64,000 nucleotides of DNA, taken from contig CAJQUW010001765.1 of the NCBI GenBank assembly GCA_907163375.1, forward strand, positions 45,666 to 109,665, in the 5' to 3' direction. Source of the DNA: Prostheceraeus crozeri (Eukaryota; Platyhelminthes; Polycladida; Euryleptidae). A program made the position numbers and the translations under genes. A model generated the notes under the pieces. That model made no database searches and had not been told where the DNA came from. It was given only the letters and a program-made list of their open reading frames with translations. Each line of letters opens with the position of its first letter. Positions within the stretch are counted from its first letter, which is position 1. Below, piece by piece: positions 41,301 through 54,659 of the stretch.

Positions 41301-42439
41301 GCCTCAGGGTAATTGATCGGTAGGTTAATCGGTAGATAGATTTATATCAAGCTACCATTCTATGGTGACCGTCAAACCTATTCTCTTCAGCGGCGTTTGG
41401 CTGGTCTTAAGTCTTAATCCCTTCTGTCGCCTTTTGCTCTGGTCCAGTGGTTCTCAACCGATGGCCGAAAGGGGGCCACAAGACAATTTGCTGGGGGAGG
41501 GGTATGAAAGGCATAGCAGCTGATTTCACGATCGTGAAACACATGTGTAGACACGCTGCTGTAAATTAAGTGAGGAAATTGCGTGAATATCATTGCACAA
41601 GAAAACAATAAGAGCTATATATCACAGATGTGTGCGTTTGGAGAAGAGAATTTAGTCTTAATCAAAACTAAATATAGAAATCTCCTTGATGTTCGGAGTG
41701 ATATCCGTGTATCTACTTCAAACACAAAACCAAATATCAAATAGCTTGCTTGTGCTGAAGGGACAAGAGCAGAAATTCCATTGAATCTTTTGGTGCTACT
41801 TTTTCAGTGTACAACGACGTTGCATTTGTGCATGTTGAATTTTTGTACAGTATTATTTCATGCATACCGTATCTTCGCACCCCTAAACTGTCTGCAATAG
41901 CCGACAATTATCCAAAAATGAATTCATTCCAATTTCGCATTCTAAATATGTTTGACCATGCACTCACTACATAGCTATGATAATTATCAAGTCTGTTCAT
42001 ATTTCTGAATGATAAAATGAAGACAATAACTCTGTTGTGAGTAATGTGTTATTCAATCATATTTAAATGGAATATCTTCATTAGTCAGCGCATCAGCGAA
42101 GGTTAAACTATCAGCGAAATCAGCGAAAGCTTATAATGTCATACATGGTATATGTACATAGGCTACTAAATACAGTTATTGCAATTAAATATCGTTTCCC
42201 TCTTATACCACACTTCTCATGGGCCTAACAGAAATTTTGGCCTATAGAAGAATCTTTATGTCTGCATAAATTACAGAGAATGCACTTAGTTTACTTAATT
42301 CTATTCATTTATTGAAACTTCGGCTTGGGTTTTGGAATTTGACCCAAGTTTTGGCCCAACCTTGCTACTTGCCAAGTAATATTTACAGGATGCTTGGTTA
42401 CCTCTACTTAATAAACTGACTTGAATAACACCACTTTTT
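41301..42439. other. No gene recognised
   Basis: No domain-bearing frame on either strand and no strong repeat. Confidence 0.5.
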
Positions 42440-42832
42440 GTGCAACCATGTTGACTTTTACATCTCAAACATAACTATTTTTGCGTTCATGAATTATAAT
42501 GTGTTTTATTTCGGATTGATAATATGCTAAATTTCGAAACAACATAATGCATAATTGTTGACGGTTGAATACTTATTGATTATTTATGAAATGCCTTAGA
42601 TTTACATGTATTAAAATCGAATTCAGTATTGAAAGCTTGACTCTTGAATGTCATCATCGCACTACTTACAAAACAGTAATTCGCAGCACCGTGCAACATA
42701 CATGTAAGTGTGATCTTTATTGACAAAGAGCCTTAGATCATTCGAAAAGAATACAAATAGATACAAAAATGTACCAAACAATAATTTGGTATGCATCCTT
42801 CGTATGTGATTGGTATCGAGCGATTTACAGTT
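42440..42832 (+). mobile_element. CACTG-ended non-autonomous element, copy 2 (partial)
   Basis: It shares CATGTTGACTT, TTTCGGATTGATAATATGC, ATGCATAATTGTTGA and GGTATGCATCCTTCGTATGT with copies at 10503 and 57792. The left part is missing or diverged and an internal section with the CATACC cluster is deleted. It ends GCGATTTACAGTT. Confidence 0.6.
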
Positions 42833-43552
42833 TAGAGCAACATGAGGCAGCATTAGGAGCGTGTGGTTTATAGTGTGCCGCAAAATTCATTACATTCGAA
42901 TAAATACTTCCGAAATTAGCGAAAACCGAGATTTTCTTCGACCCAGAGCTCGCTCTAGACAGCTTTAAACAATCTGCATCAAATGCATTGTACATGTACA
43001 TAAGGAATTCGAAACATCGGACAATTACTCAAATGGTAAGTAATTTGTCTCAGATATCTCCTGCTTTCAGACTTGAGTGTCTATTTACATGCATTACTTC
43101 AAAGCTATGTTCAACCATCCAGTGCTGCACGCTCTTGTGTCCCTATTTCTTTCTGTGTTTGTGGAATAATATTTGTCATACACGACGCCCATGTGATTGA
43201 AAAACTCAAAGTATTCGTTTATGATGAGTGGAATTTTATCCGATAGTGAGCAGACAAACATTTAAGGAGAGTAATCGTCGTCCTGAAGCTATACCAAGTT
43301 AACCATCCTTTGAGGAATGGAATCAAAAGCAGAAAATGATTCTCTCTCTGAATTTGAACAAAATTATCATCTCGTGAATTTTCTACTGCTTCAGAATCAA
43401 AAGAATATTCATTTGAAACATTGCACTTTTAGTAAAGGAAAACATATGAAATTGAAGCTACATTCTGGTATGCAGTTATTGACATCTGCTGGCGTATGTT
43501 TATCAGCAAGTGATTTGACATTATTCATTCACGTTGTTACGCAGCCAAATTG
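42833..43552. other. No gene recognised
   Basis: An open frame at 43317-43562 (about 80 codons) has plausible composition but no recognisable motif; it ends inside the MITE. Confidence 0.45.
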
Positions 43553-43983
43553 CACTAGTTGACATGCCACGCTCAATTACACGTAAAATACGCGTAATTA
43601 CATATAACCCTAAACATCCGCGGCTACGCATGCTTGGTATGTCGGCAGTCCTGTTATATAGACTTTGCGTCTCAGGTGTCTGTGTCAGGCTAAACAATGT
43701 GATAGGACCTCAATTTCATGTTCAGGGCAGACAGAACATGTTAAGCGGTTCATATGTGGTTCACGCGGCAACGCGGACAACCGTAGACAACGCGTAAACT
43801 ATAAATGCTCGCCCAAGCGTGTTCATAAACATTCCCCATGTTTTGACAGCAACAGATCACGTGATTGCTGACTCTTAGTGCAGCGCGTATGCACGCGCGT
43901 AGAAGTATGAACTGCCCTTAACCACAGATGTTTGGGGTGCTCCGTAATTACGCGTGAATTAAGCGTGGCGATGTCACCTAGTG
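43553..43983. mobile_element. MITE, copy 1
   Basis: 431 bases. The left end CACTAGTTGACATGCCACGC matches the reverse complement of the right end, CACTAGGTGACATCGCCACGC. The interior is about as similar to 46778-47191 as a young family would be, with shared GTTCACGCGGCAACGCGGAC and many ACGCG motifs. No coding capacity. CACTAG-type ends suggest a Chapaev/CACTA relative. Confidence 0.8.
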
Positions 43984-45914
43984 TGACATCAACCCCTTAG
44001 GGGCAAAAATTGCTCTAGACTTCGAAATAATTCCTATTCATTAATTCGCTTTAAGATAGCTTACGTTTTGCGTGTTTTTGATATCGTGCTATTAAAATCT
44101 TTCTCAGCTTGATCAGCTGGAGGTCAAATAAGAGATCTTCCAAAGATTCAAAAGTGCATTTGATAAAACCTGCGAATATGCTTCAATTCTATATGATTTA
44201 GCTTTGACATTGATTTTGATTTAAAATGATCATGTAACGCAAAGTCTATAGTATATGATGAGTTATGATTAAACACAACCAACTGAATTATTTATACCAT
44301 ACATCCACACTAATCAGTTATTCAAATATGCAAACGGAAATTCCGCCGATCTGCAACCACCTATATAATTTGTCTTCATTGTTTTTATGCCAAAGTACCA
44401 ATATAATGATGTAATCACAAAATAGAAGTCTATTTCAATTAAATGCAGTGAATTGCGGAATGTGATTTAGCATCTTCAACCAAGTGCAAGTAATTTAATG
44501 TGTCCCCATGTGATTTATTTCAGCTGTAATCAGTTAAATACAGTATCCAGAATTTCTCTCAGATGATACAAATTAATGAGTGAGTTGTATTTACTATTTA
44601 CTGCCAAAGTTAATAGTTTGATAATTTTTTTTAATATTAATTTTACAATGTATGTTCTTAATATGATGAGCGGAATAGTTGTGGAATGCGGCAATCCTCC
44701 CCCTCCTAAATAAAATAGAAGGATGCCCTTAAATTTGAAAAACTTAAGGACAAAAATTCTTTGGTAGTCAACAGCGACGATTGAAAGCTCATGCAGTAGT
44801 CATTTGAGCCGTCGTGCTTGCCTGACGTCAATGTACATGCAAAATAAATATCTTTCGTCTAACTATTTGTCGCTCATGAATACCATATTTTCCTTGAGCA
44901 TCGATTCAAAATTAAGCAATGAGGTGTTATCAGCAAAATTAGAAATTCTTCTATCTTTAGAGAAGAATTTTTGAGGGCTCTCAGTTAATTATTTCGCCTA
45001 TAGTATCAACTACGATTACAGGGAGTCTTTCAGAACATACATATTAACGGTTATTATCAATTAATTATATTCAAGCAAAGGGATGGAGGATTGCAGCATA
45101 AGGTTACATGTTCCATTGCTTCCTTTATACTCATACAGAAAAAGACATGACCTGTCTAATTCTGTGCTTATGACGCTATCTTATGATTAGAGTCATCGAA
45201 AGCGCTTGGGATAATCATCATATTCATAAATGTAATCATATTCAATAAAGTTCGCCATCAAACTATTGCTGCATCAATTCAAACATGCACTTAGCTAATG
45301 AGTTGAGTTGCTTCACGAAAGAGAGAGTGTGTGTGTTGAGTTTCAAGGTTTGTTCGCTGCTAAACTGAAAGTCATGCAACAATAAGCAAAGCTTATTTGA
45401 GTGATTGACATAAATAATTGCAGACATTTCGAGCTTTTGATATGATATGAACATATAGGACAACAATATCAGACTAAATGAACTTCTGCAATATGCCATG
45501 CATTTCTGAATGATCGAACTACGTGAACACTCGCATATTTTTTTAAAAGAACTTCACATTTTTATTAGTCCTCGGCAGTTTTTGAAAATCCATGTTTTTG
45601 TAATGTATTAGTTTTACGTTTCTTTATCCAGATTTTGATATTGCCTCTGTTCAGTTAAAAGTCTGTTGGAAGCCTCAAGTTATTCAGCTGTGTGAAGTAA
45701 AGCACTTATAGTATCGCTAACATGTTATTCGTAAATTCACTATTTCGCATGTCTATATCATGCTTCATAATTCATCATTTGAAGAAAGAAGAAAAATCGA
45801 ATTCTCTCTTTTTTAGACCAATGTATTCTTTCTGAAGTAAATTAAAGCGATTCGTCCACCACGGACATGCAGTACACTGTAAACTACAGAGTACTAAAGC
45901 CGGCTGATTTTGAC
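43984..45914. other. No gene recognised
   Basis: A+T-rich sequence without domain-bearing frames; 45263-45499 is open but featureless. Confidence 0.5.
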
Positions 45915-46115
45915 TACGAAACGATGTACAAAACGAGAATAACAAAATGTACGAAAGCACTATTGTTCATGCTCATGCGTTGCGAAAGCGATTGGCTTTC
46001 CTATTGGATGATAAGGATAATCCAACAGGAAAGTCATTCGCTTTCGTAGTGTTTGAGCATGAACAATACCGCTTTCGTGCATTTTGTTATTCTCGTTTTG
46101 TACATCGGTTTCGTA
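45915..46115. repeat. 201-bp foldback (inverted repeat) element
   Basis: Two arms of about 95 bases pair along nearly their whole length around a centre near 46015. Arm landmarks are GATGTACAAAACGAGAATAA with its complement TTATTCTCGTTTTGTACATC, and TTGTTCATGCTC with its complement. Arms carry CGAAAGC motifs. It is a MITE-like foldback; no target duplication was settled. Confidence 0.8.
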
Positions 46116-46563
46116 AGTGGCTTTGGTATTACAAAGTTTAGAGTGTACATGTAATCATGGGCTACTAAGTGCAATTTTTAGAACGATGGGTGTATATGTT
46201 GCTATAGATCGTCAGCTCATGTTGGACCATGATATGGTTCGCTTCAGAAAAGCTGGCAAGAAGAGGGTCGTTGAAGGCATCAATAAAATCAATGATAAAA
46301 TCTGTTAAAATGAAGGTCATTAGAACCTCGCATTTGTGAAACGCTATTAATAAGTTTTAGAAAGCCTGTATAGTGATTATACAAAACAAAGGAAAATGGA
46401 AATATCAAATGACACTAAACAGATACAACTGGAAACCAACAGAATGGAGACTATGACAGACTATATGTATTAGTAGATAGATATAAATGTGGAACTGATT
46501 ATTGAAATAAATTGGTGACACCCTTTCGACGCTTTTGCAGAATATATCCCCAAAAGTGAATAA
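46116..46563. other. No gene recognised
   Basis: The open frame 46117-46308 has no motif. No marked repeat. Confidence 0.45.
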
Positions 46564-46777
46564 GACACTTTGTTGATGGGTTCCATTGTTGCAAATGTAT
46601 TGACTAGCAAGTCAACTCCTTTACCGACAGCGTTAGCTGTTAAGTTCGGAGATTCAAACGATTTGATCAAATCTGCTCATTCTTATGGGTTGACATGTAC
46701 CTATGATGAAGTACATCGATTTGGAAAATCTACTGCCAAGGCCGCTGTCGACAGACAGCGTCAAGGGTTGAATGCTA
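46564..46777 (+). pseudogene. Protein-coding fragment of unknown family
   Basis: The frame reads LMGSIVANVLTSKSTPLPTA, then LAVKFGDSNDLIKSAHSYGL and TCTYDEVHRFGKSTAKAA before entering the adjacent MITE. The amino-acid pattern looks like genuine protein and recalls a multi-copy family I have seen in invertebrate genomes, but I cannot name it. A stop lies just upstream, so only this exon-like piece remains. Confidence 0.4.
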
Positions 46778-47191
46778 CACTTGGTGACATGCTACGCTCA
46801 ATTACGCGTAATTACAAATGACCCTAGACATCCGTGATTGTTACGCGTGACATTGCTGCAACATATATCGGTAGTCCTGTTATATAGAATTTGCGTCCCA
46901 TGTCGCTATGCATCAGAGGCTAAACAATGATAGGACCTAAATTTCATGCTCAGGGCAGACAAAACATGCTAAGCGGTTCATACGTGGTTCACGCGGCAAC
47001 GCGGACAACCGTATAGACGACGCGTTAATCATAAACGCTCGCCCGCGCGTGTTCATAAACATTCCCCATGTTTTGACAGCATCAGATCACGTGATTGTTG
47101 ACTCTTCGTGCACACGCGTAGAAGTATGAACTGCCCTTAACCATAGATGTTTGGGGTGCTCCGTACTTACGCGTGGCAATGTCACCTAGTG
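46778..47191. mobile_element. MITE, copy 2
   Basis: 414 bases, ends CACTTGGTGACATGC and GCAATGTCACCTAGTG. It is similar throughout to 43553-43983, with small indels. It abuts a coding fragment on the left. Confidence 0.8.
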
Positions 47192-48979
47192 GATCAGGAA
47201 AAACGAAAAAAAACTTAACTCGTGTGCTGCCGACCAATTTTGCTTCTGCTAAACGTCTCACTTGTTTAGAAATTATCTTAAGCGAAGTTTGCTGAGTTTT
47301 TTCTCCAACTGAAAGATGCCTAAAAACTTCGGAATCATTTTGTTTAGACACATTTACTATTTAAATCGTAAAGGAGTCATACGTATTGGTAAAGTCACGA
47401 GTGAAAATACATGTAGATTATGATTAAAACAGAAATGCATCTATTTTATTTGCTTACTGATTTTTTCGAATTGAAAGCGAAAGATCGATTTGGCACTTAG
47501 AAAACTTCTGAAATATTGTTACAATGTTGCACATCATTTGAAATTAGATGAAGCCTTTACAATGAAAATAATATGATTAATTTCATGCACGAATATATTT
47601 GGTGTCTGTACATCTCATGATAGTCTTTCTGGAGCCGTAAATTTTAGTTCTCGTCTCTCAAGTATCAATGATAAAAGCAATATTAATAATTAAATAGCTC
47701 GGAATAACGAAAATTAATTGATCATGTGGGCAAGCTAGTTAATAATTATTGGGAAGGATATTCAGAGAATCCTTTCTAATAGCAAAATATTCGGTATCCG
47801 TAGTCTACTTTTGCAGTAAAATCAGTAATGCAGTCTCACATGCGAAATTGTAAGTGGATGTGCAAGTTGCCATGAAGCTGGCCAATAGGAATGCAGTAAT
47901 TGCATGAACTTACGTCACGAAATCTCGCAATTGTCAACAATCGGGCGTGGCATGATAATGTTAAACAGCCGTATTAGCTCGTGACTTTTGAAATCCATTT
48001 AGTCTGATGGTGTTTACAAAGACAGTGGACTGTCATCTTTCGGTGATTGTTATCCCATGTTGATTCACAAATGCAGCGATTGACGATTGAGGAATGGTGA
48101 TGTGAGATGGTAACTGTTGAACAGAGCGAAGAATATGCGGACGTTATTGGAATATTAGGCGTGACCGTTCGAGAAGATTATGATATTTCATTCAATTGTT
48201 TACCGATTTTTCGTAAGAAATGCCGCAGCAGTCTTCTTTTACCTTTTATTCTCATGTTATGGATATCGAGTCATGTAGACTATGAACGCACTAAACCAAG
48301 CAAATGAAATGTTTGCTACCAAATGCTTTACTGGTTTTCATTTGGCAGAGCGTTTTCTTTCTGGTGTTTCATTTGGTGGTTTTCTTTCTGGTGGCAGCTA
48401 CCAAACCTGTATGGTGCCTACCAGAAACCTCTCCTTCTTCTAGTCGCATAAGCATGTTAATAAAGTCATTTTAAGTCATTTTGTCAACTTAAATCGCTCT
48501 TACTTTGCATGGTACTCATTACTGTGTTATAAGTAGTAAGCTATTGACATTTAGGAATCAAACTTACAATGTTGAATTCAATTACATTACAGAGAAGTAC
48601 ATAAGATCTTATAATTAATAAATAATTTTACAGCTATGAACAACATGCATTATGCAAATTTTAAATTAAGCTAAAAATAAATCCGAAGTGATTATATATT
48701 TGTAATTTATGAAATAACGAATACAATTTTGTTTGAGATAAATAAATGAATGTGGTTGCAGTGAAGTTATCGTCAATCCAAATGAATTCAGTCATTTCAG
48801 TAGAAGGAGTTGATCCTTTACAGAGGCGGATAGAAGGAGATGACAAGAACTGAATTCAATTCAACCCTGCTTCACTAAGGTCATTCACATTGTTTAACTT
48901 TTTAGACTATTTAGAACTGCTGCTGCATTCCCCGCAGAAAACTGAACTTTTTCATACAATAATTTTTACTGCATACATA
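47192..48979. other. No gene recognised
   Basis: Neither strand has a domain-bearing frame. A local run of CTTTCTGGTG motifs lies at 48350-48400. Confidence 0.5.
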
Positions 48980-49461
48980 CACTGTAAACAGCCACTTGTC
49001 AGACAATTTATCAGCCAAATCAGAATTTTGGCTGATGCCACGTATTATCATATAAATTTCCTGCTTATCAGACAATTTTTGTTTATCAGACAATATCAGA
49101 CAAAAACATCAGACAATGTTTACTGCATATCATAAATTGGATGGTATCCTTGATAATTTTCGATTATAAGAATATCCAATGTTTAAATAAGTAGGGTTCT
49201 TTTGAAATACTTGAAGGCATTTGAATAACCGGTCTGAATATTTGACATGCATATATTGATGCCATCTATAATTCTGTTTTTACTATGTTCTTTGCAACCT
49301 TCAAGGGTATATATACTTCCCGAAAGTTGACAGCGACAGAACGAAAGACATCTTGGAAGATATCAGAGTAGTTCAGAATCTGCATATAAAAATGCTTGTG
49401 TGAGTGAGTTTGACAGCGATAGAACAGATACGATTAGGAGTGTCCAGATATACTGTAAATA

Positions 49462-51112
49462 CAGATTGTTTCATAAAAAATGGATCACCCTTAAACATCG
49501 CCTTAACTTCAACTTTGTCTAACTCCGCCAAACTTGAACGAATTTCTCTGAAATTTGGAAGATATGTCAGTTGTGCTTACTAATATCATTGTTGGAAATT
49601 TCAAGCATGAATATTGAGTTGTTTTCCTGTTATAGATAAAAAAGTAGTAGACAATTTGATCTTCATTTAGCAATGTTACACAAAATCATACCTCACTCTT
49701 ATAAAATTACATTTGTTTCCTTTGTCATGTAATATGTTGTTTTACAAGCCAAAAGCTATCAAGCAAAACAAAAATAATGAAAATCGGTCAATCAGAGCCA
49801 GTATAGCACCATTATCATCAACAATAATGTAACTGCTACATGTGATTAACTGGACTTCATGTTCCATAGCTTCCTGACTTCGTTGCGGTGGTGTTGGCAG
49901 CACTCCTGATTGCTTTAAGCTAGAAATCTATCTCTTGCCGGTTGAAAACAATACAAAGCACAAATGAACAATAACGAGATCGCAGTCACAAAATGCAAAG
50001 TGTCAGCCTTGCCAGAACTAGGGTTTTCTTTGTGAGCTACAAGCAAGCGACTAAATGTCCCTTAGACAAATGTGCATCGATGGCATAATGATGATTTTCG
50101 ACTCTGTCGTAAAGAGGGCTCTGGCCGTCCACGCAAAACATCCAAACGTAGAGACCGCCTAATTTTGAGATTTGTTAAAGTTGATCCAAGTCTCTCGTTA
50201 ACTGAGATGGCTGCATTAGACTCGTCTATTTCTAAGTCCACTATTCGTAGAAGACTTATTGAGTCGAATTTCAAGACCTGTAAAAGGCCCTCTCAGATCG
50301 AATTATCAGATCAGCATACAAAAAGACGTCTCAGATGGGCAATGAGTCATTGTCACTGGCGAAATCAATGGGATCGGGTTGTCTGCTCTGATGAGGCATC
50401 AGTCCGTCTGAAGGATAGTGATGATCGATTGAGATTATGGATAAAATCTGATCAGGAAATTCCGAGACATTTACATCGTCCCCGGGTACAAGGTGGTGCG
50501 ACTCTGCTGATTTGGGCTGGCATTTGGACCAATGGCCGCTCTGAACTTCACACACAGCAAGGAACCATGAATTCTGAACGCTATGCGAATGTTTTACGAA
50601 TGAACATTGGCCAAATGACAGATCAACTTGGTGATCCATCGACTTGGTTATTTGTGGATGATAATGCTACGTGTCACAGGAGTGGTAGAGTCAACTTATG
50701 CAAGTCTCAATTAGGGCTTAGGACATTATCTTGGCCAGCTCGTTCTCCTGATCTGAATCCCATAGAAAATGTATGGAGTATTCTAAAACGTAACGTTCGT
50801 CGTTCACTGCTACCTACAGATGGCGTATCACAACGTCACTGTTAAAAAGAGAGTGGAGAAAGTTATATCAGTGAAAAATCAACGATATCATCGAATCAAT
50901 GCCTAGACGAATTGGCAATGTCATTGACAATAAGGGTAGGGCCACAAAATATTAGCTTCTTAAGAACCGTTGCTGTATCATAGCTTATCAGATTCTAAAA
51001 AGACATTTAAATATATTAGGGACATGAAATAACATGAAAAATGCTTTCTGTATCATGCTTATGTTTTATTTAGTCAAATTTTAGGATGATCCACTTTTTA
51101 TGAAACGGACTG
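49462..51112 (+). mobile_element. Tc1/mariner transposon, copy 1 (nested)
   Basis: 1,651 bases flanked by TA (49460-49461 and 51113-51114). Ends CAGATTGTTTCATAAAAA and the reverse complement CAGTCCGTTTCATAAAAA form the terminal repeats. It carries a damaged Tc1 transposase gene. It is nearly identical to 58946-60559 outside a few indels. Confidence 0.9.
49964..50874 (+). pseudogene. Tc1-like transposase, copy 1
   Basis: From MNNNEIA an N-terminal helix-turn-helix region contains two in-frame stops before HRWHNDDF; from 50072 the frame is open. A GRPRKT hook, a second helix-turn-helix (STIRRRLIESNFKTC) and a DD34E catalytic core follow: Asp in VVCSDEASV, Asp in LFVDDNATCH, Glu in WPARSPDLNPIENVW. 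A four-base deletion relative to copy 2 near 50834 shifts the last residues. All catalytic residues are present, but the stops make it defective. Confidence 0.88.
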
Positions 51113-51308
51113 TAGCTAGTGTCAAATCGTTCTAGTGTCAATATTTCTAAAGAAATAGACAGGCTGATATTTTGTGTGGTGATTGTCTCATCTTATCTGC
51201 TCTGAACAGCCACTTTTGGCTGTTCATTGTCTCATGTTGTCTGATCCAATTGTCTGATCATTTCGGCTGTTATTTTGTCTGATTTTTAGCTCTCTACAGT
51301 TTACAGTG

Positions 51309-52914
51309 TAGTTCGGTCACTTTCAGAAACATATTTTATCACTGAAAATTAAAGTATTCAATCTTAACGACGATTTCCTGCCACTTCCCACTAGTCCGCT
51401 CGCTAGTTTGTCTGCAAATTCATGTCAAAAATGTATGATGACGTCACAGTTACCAATTCACGCTTACTGTGTAACTGAGAAACAGAACGCCGCTCACGAG
51501 ACAGAAAGTTCGCTGATAGAGGAACCTTGTAGCATGTAAGCAAACAAATCTCAGTAAAACTCTAAATGGGCCATTATTCTTGAATATAATATATCGAATG
51601 ATAACATAATAGAATACATGCGGTTGATCACGATGCAACATAATCACTCCCACGGTAGGCAGAATACTACAACCACAGAATTAGATTCATCTGCGCGCAC
51701 TTCGGTTTCCTGGAAAGGAAGAATTGCATGTAACCTTAATGTCGAAATGGCACATTACAGATTTAGAAAACTTGCTCCTTTTCGAATGGATAATTCGTGT
51801 ATCGCTTGCTATTGGAAATGGCAAACAATAAGGTGTCAGCAGAGGACACCAGAGCCAGTGAGAGATGCGTGCGTGCTGTGATATGTTCACTGTTTGTGAT
51901 ATGTGATGTGTTCACTGTATGCATATACTTTTTAGAGTCGACATTACCTATGTATCCCTACTCTACGTTCAAAAGAATATAAAAAACGACTACCACTCAA
52001 GGATATATAGTAAATCAAATACTGTTACTTTATAAGTATTATAAGAAGTCAACATGTGCCAAATCAAAGAAGTTCCATTAAAATTTAAGACCAAGGCTTG
52101 AGCGGCTTCATTCCCCTGGATGTGTCACAACCTTGAATCAATTTCCAGTCTCTTCAACTTCAGATAACCAATCTATTTCTAAGGTCTGTTCACGTCACTT
52201 TTGACCCGATCGGCATTACATGGGTTAAGTGCGTAATCACTAAACAATTGCTAAGGGATGAGAATCTTAGTAGTCTATGAAGAGCCTGAGATAGAGCATT
52301 GAAATGTGAAACTGTTTCTACATGGACTTGTTCTGTACACGAATTAGTATTCTGAATTCTCTAATATGATGAACGATCGATCCATTAAGAGGAAAAATGA
52401 ATGAGAATTAAAAATTCCGAAATAATACAACCACGAAATCTACAAGTCTATCAGAGTTCTATCTATTTCGGCAAGAAACGCTTACAGACATCCGTCTCGA
52501 TCTGTAGCTGCTAAGAAGTAAAGCTTGTGTTTCATATTTCCAAAGATTGTCATAGAACGCTTTTGAAATTCAATTCATGGAAAGTTATCACAACTCAACC
52601 GGGTCGTGGTTGGAATATTTGCAAACTTTCTCTGTAAAGAATCCGATGCCGAAGGGTGCAGTGAGCATTTCTTTGTTTATCTAGACAAATAATGTGAAGA
52701 TAATTTACGTAGACATGGAGCCAAACAAGTATGAATGGAATGTGGCTTCTTTGAATTACATGATGCTAAATAGGCAAAAAATAGCGAAGAATCACAATAA
52801 TTGCTAAAGTGAGAATTGAAATCTTAGCGTAAAATATTTCTAGCTAGCGTAGTGTAACAGGACGTATAGTCCGGCAGCCAGAACGAGTTTCTGCAAAGAG
52901 CGAGGCTGAAAGTG
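51309..52914. other. No gene recognised
   Basis: Frames at 51450-51982 overlap on both strands and have no motif. Confidence 0.5.
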
Positions 52915-53025
52915 ATACTTTCACAGAATGATGTACACCCTATGCCTACTCCGAATCGGCACGTCTGTTCTAGTGAGTTCCTCTTCTTGTCAGACAAGAT
53001 CAAAGAAAAAGATGCATTGACCAGG
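52915..53025 (+). repeat. Dispersed repeat B, copy 2
   Basis: Diverged match to 5356-5465 with ACTTTCACAGAATGA and GTCAGACAAGATCAAAGA. Confidence 0.45.
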
Positions 53026-54659
53026 CGTCCTGAAAGTCATTTGGGATAAATTCATGTCCTGGTCTTGTAGTATAGGTCTATCTCAGTGCTAAAATCCATA
53101 ATATCCAATAAAATCCATAATAAAATCCAGTGCAATAACTTCGAATACTGTAGATATAATTTTGATTTCTGAATATGTGAGTGCTTTGACCTCAATGGAA
53201 TGACATGCATTCTCAACTTTAAAATGAACTATTGACTTGTATTTGTTGTTTTATTTGTTGAGCAGTGCTTAAAATGTGAAAATCGCTCAATTTGCAAACT
53301 ATAATTTTTCAATAAGAAAACATAGAAGTATGATAGTTATTCGGGTACGTGGAGAACGAGCATTTTCTGAGCTCTCTTACCGCATAGTCGGCAGAAAAGT
53401 TGTGCAAGCATCCATAACATCCATCGGAGAAATTTTGTCATCAGACTTCATACCCATGTCTGATTGACTTTCCTCTAATACGAGTATATTGTTTCAGAGA
53501 TCCGCCGTATTTTCAAACGTAGGCCTCTTCGATTATTAATTCATCTATATCAGAAAATCTGTCGTTGTGAGAGTTTTTCTTGAAAGATTGCTTGAGCATA
53601 TTCAAATTATGAGAGACTGTTCTGAGCTTGGAGCCATCACGATTTTCATTGTTTTACAGGTGCAAATTTTCAAACTCGATTCCTGTGGGTAGCTTAGCAT
53701 TGTTTCAATATTTTTTAAATTCAATTTTCTATTGGTTATTAAAGTAATTGCAACATATTTATAGTTATTCTCATTCTTTGACGTCAATTAGAAAACTGCA
53801 ACTTAAGGTCAAATTTATATAATATCCACCAATTACATAAATTACACCATGTAGATCACTGACTGGCCTATTTTTATGATGTATGGTCAGATAATCAGTA
53901 CTTGAAAAAGATTATAATTATTTCATTGCATACAATGTAAGGCTGTGTCTTAGTATACCGAGTCAAGACAATTTTCTAGCTATAATCATTCAATGTACAC
54001 ATTCAAAATTCTATGTCTAAATTCTATTGCTATATTTCTTCCATCGCAGTTATGGAAACTGCAAGTTGTGTACACGGTATCAAACGTTTGGGCATTTAAA
54101 TATCCAATCGGATAAAATGGGCTAAGTAAGTACGAGATTGACAAAACTTTTCGATTTTCAAGAGCACATTTTGAAGGTCAAATCTACCATGATCACAAAA
54201 GCCAAAAAGTGACAAAATTTGGATTCGCTATCAGGGAAACGTAGAAGCTGAACAGAAATAGAATAATGCATTTGAATGCGTTATGCAGATAGCATTTTGA
54301 TTTACTAGATTACTGTAAATGGTGGAACAATAAAGGAAACAAACGTAAGGGAACATTTGTTACCAATGGGATATATCCATAATATAGCGTGTCGGTTTTC
54401 CATCATTTTCTGTTTGAGTCATAATAGAGCGGTCGGTTTTACACTCTCGTCCTGTTTTGGCGTTGCTCACTTGCTTTGTTTGACCCTACTCCGTCTATTT
54501 TTCATCTTCTTGCATCGCGGACTTATATCTCCAGCATTCTACGGTTCCTCATTGTCAGTTCCTACGCTTACTTGATGTTATTGACATACATGTACAGTGT
54601 GCATGTTTGTATCCGAAAATTATATATCCAAAATATCCGTGTATTCGTCTGATGAACAA
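53026..54659. other. No gene recognised
   Basis: No domain-bearing frame. Frames at 53276-53467 and 54357-54575 are short and unrecognised. Confidence 0.5.

Larger units (their letters stand above)
48980..51308. mobile_element. CACTG-ended non-autonomous element split by a Tc1 insertion
   Basis: Ends CACTGTAAAC and GTTTACAGTG are perfect inverted repeats flanked by TA (48978-48979 and 51309-51310). Subterminal TCAGACAA motifs crowd both ends (48998-49110 and, inverted, 51200-51285), with AGCCACTT near each. Subtracting the Tc1 insertion leaves about 676 bases with no coding capacity. CACTG ends and clustered subterminal repeats suit a CACTA/EnSpm-like element. Confidence 0.7.
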
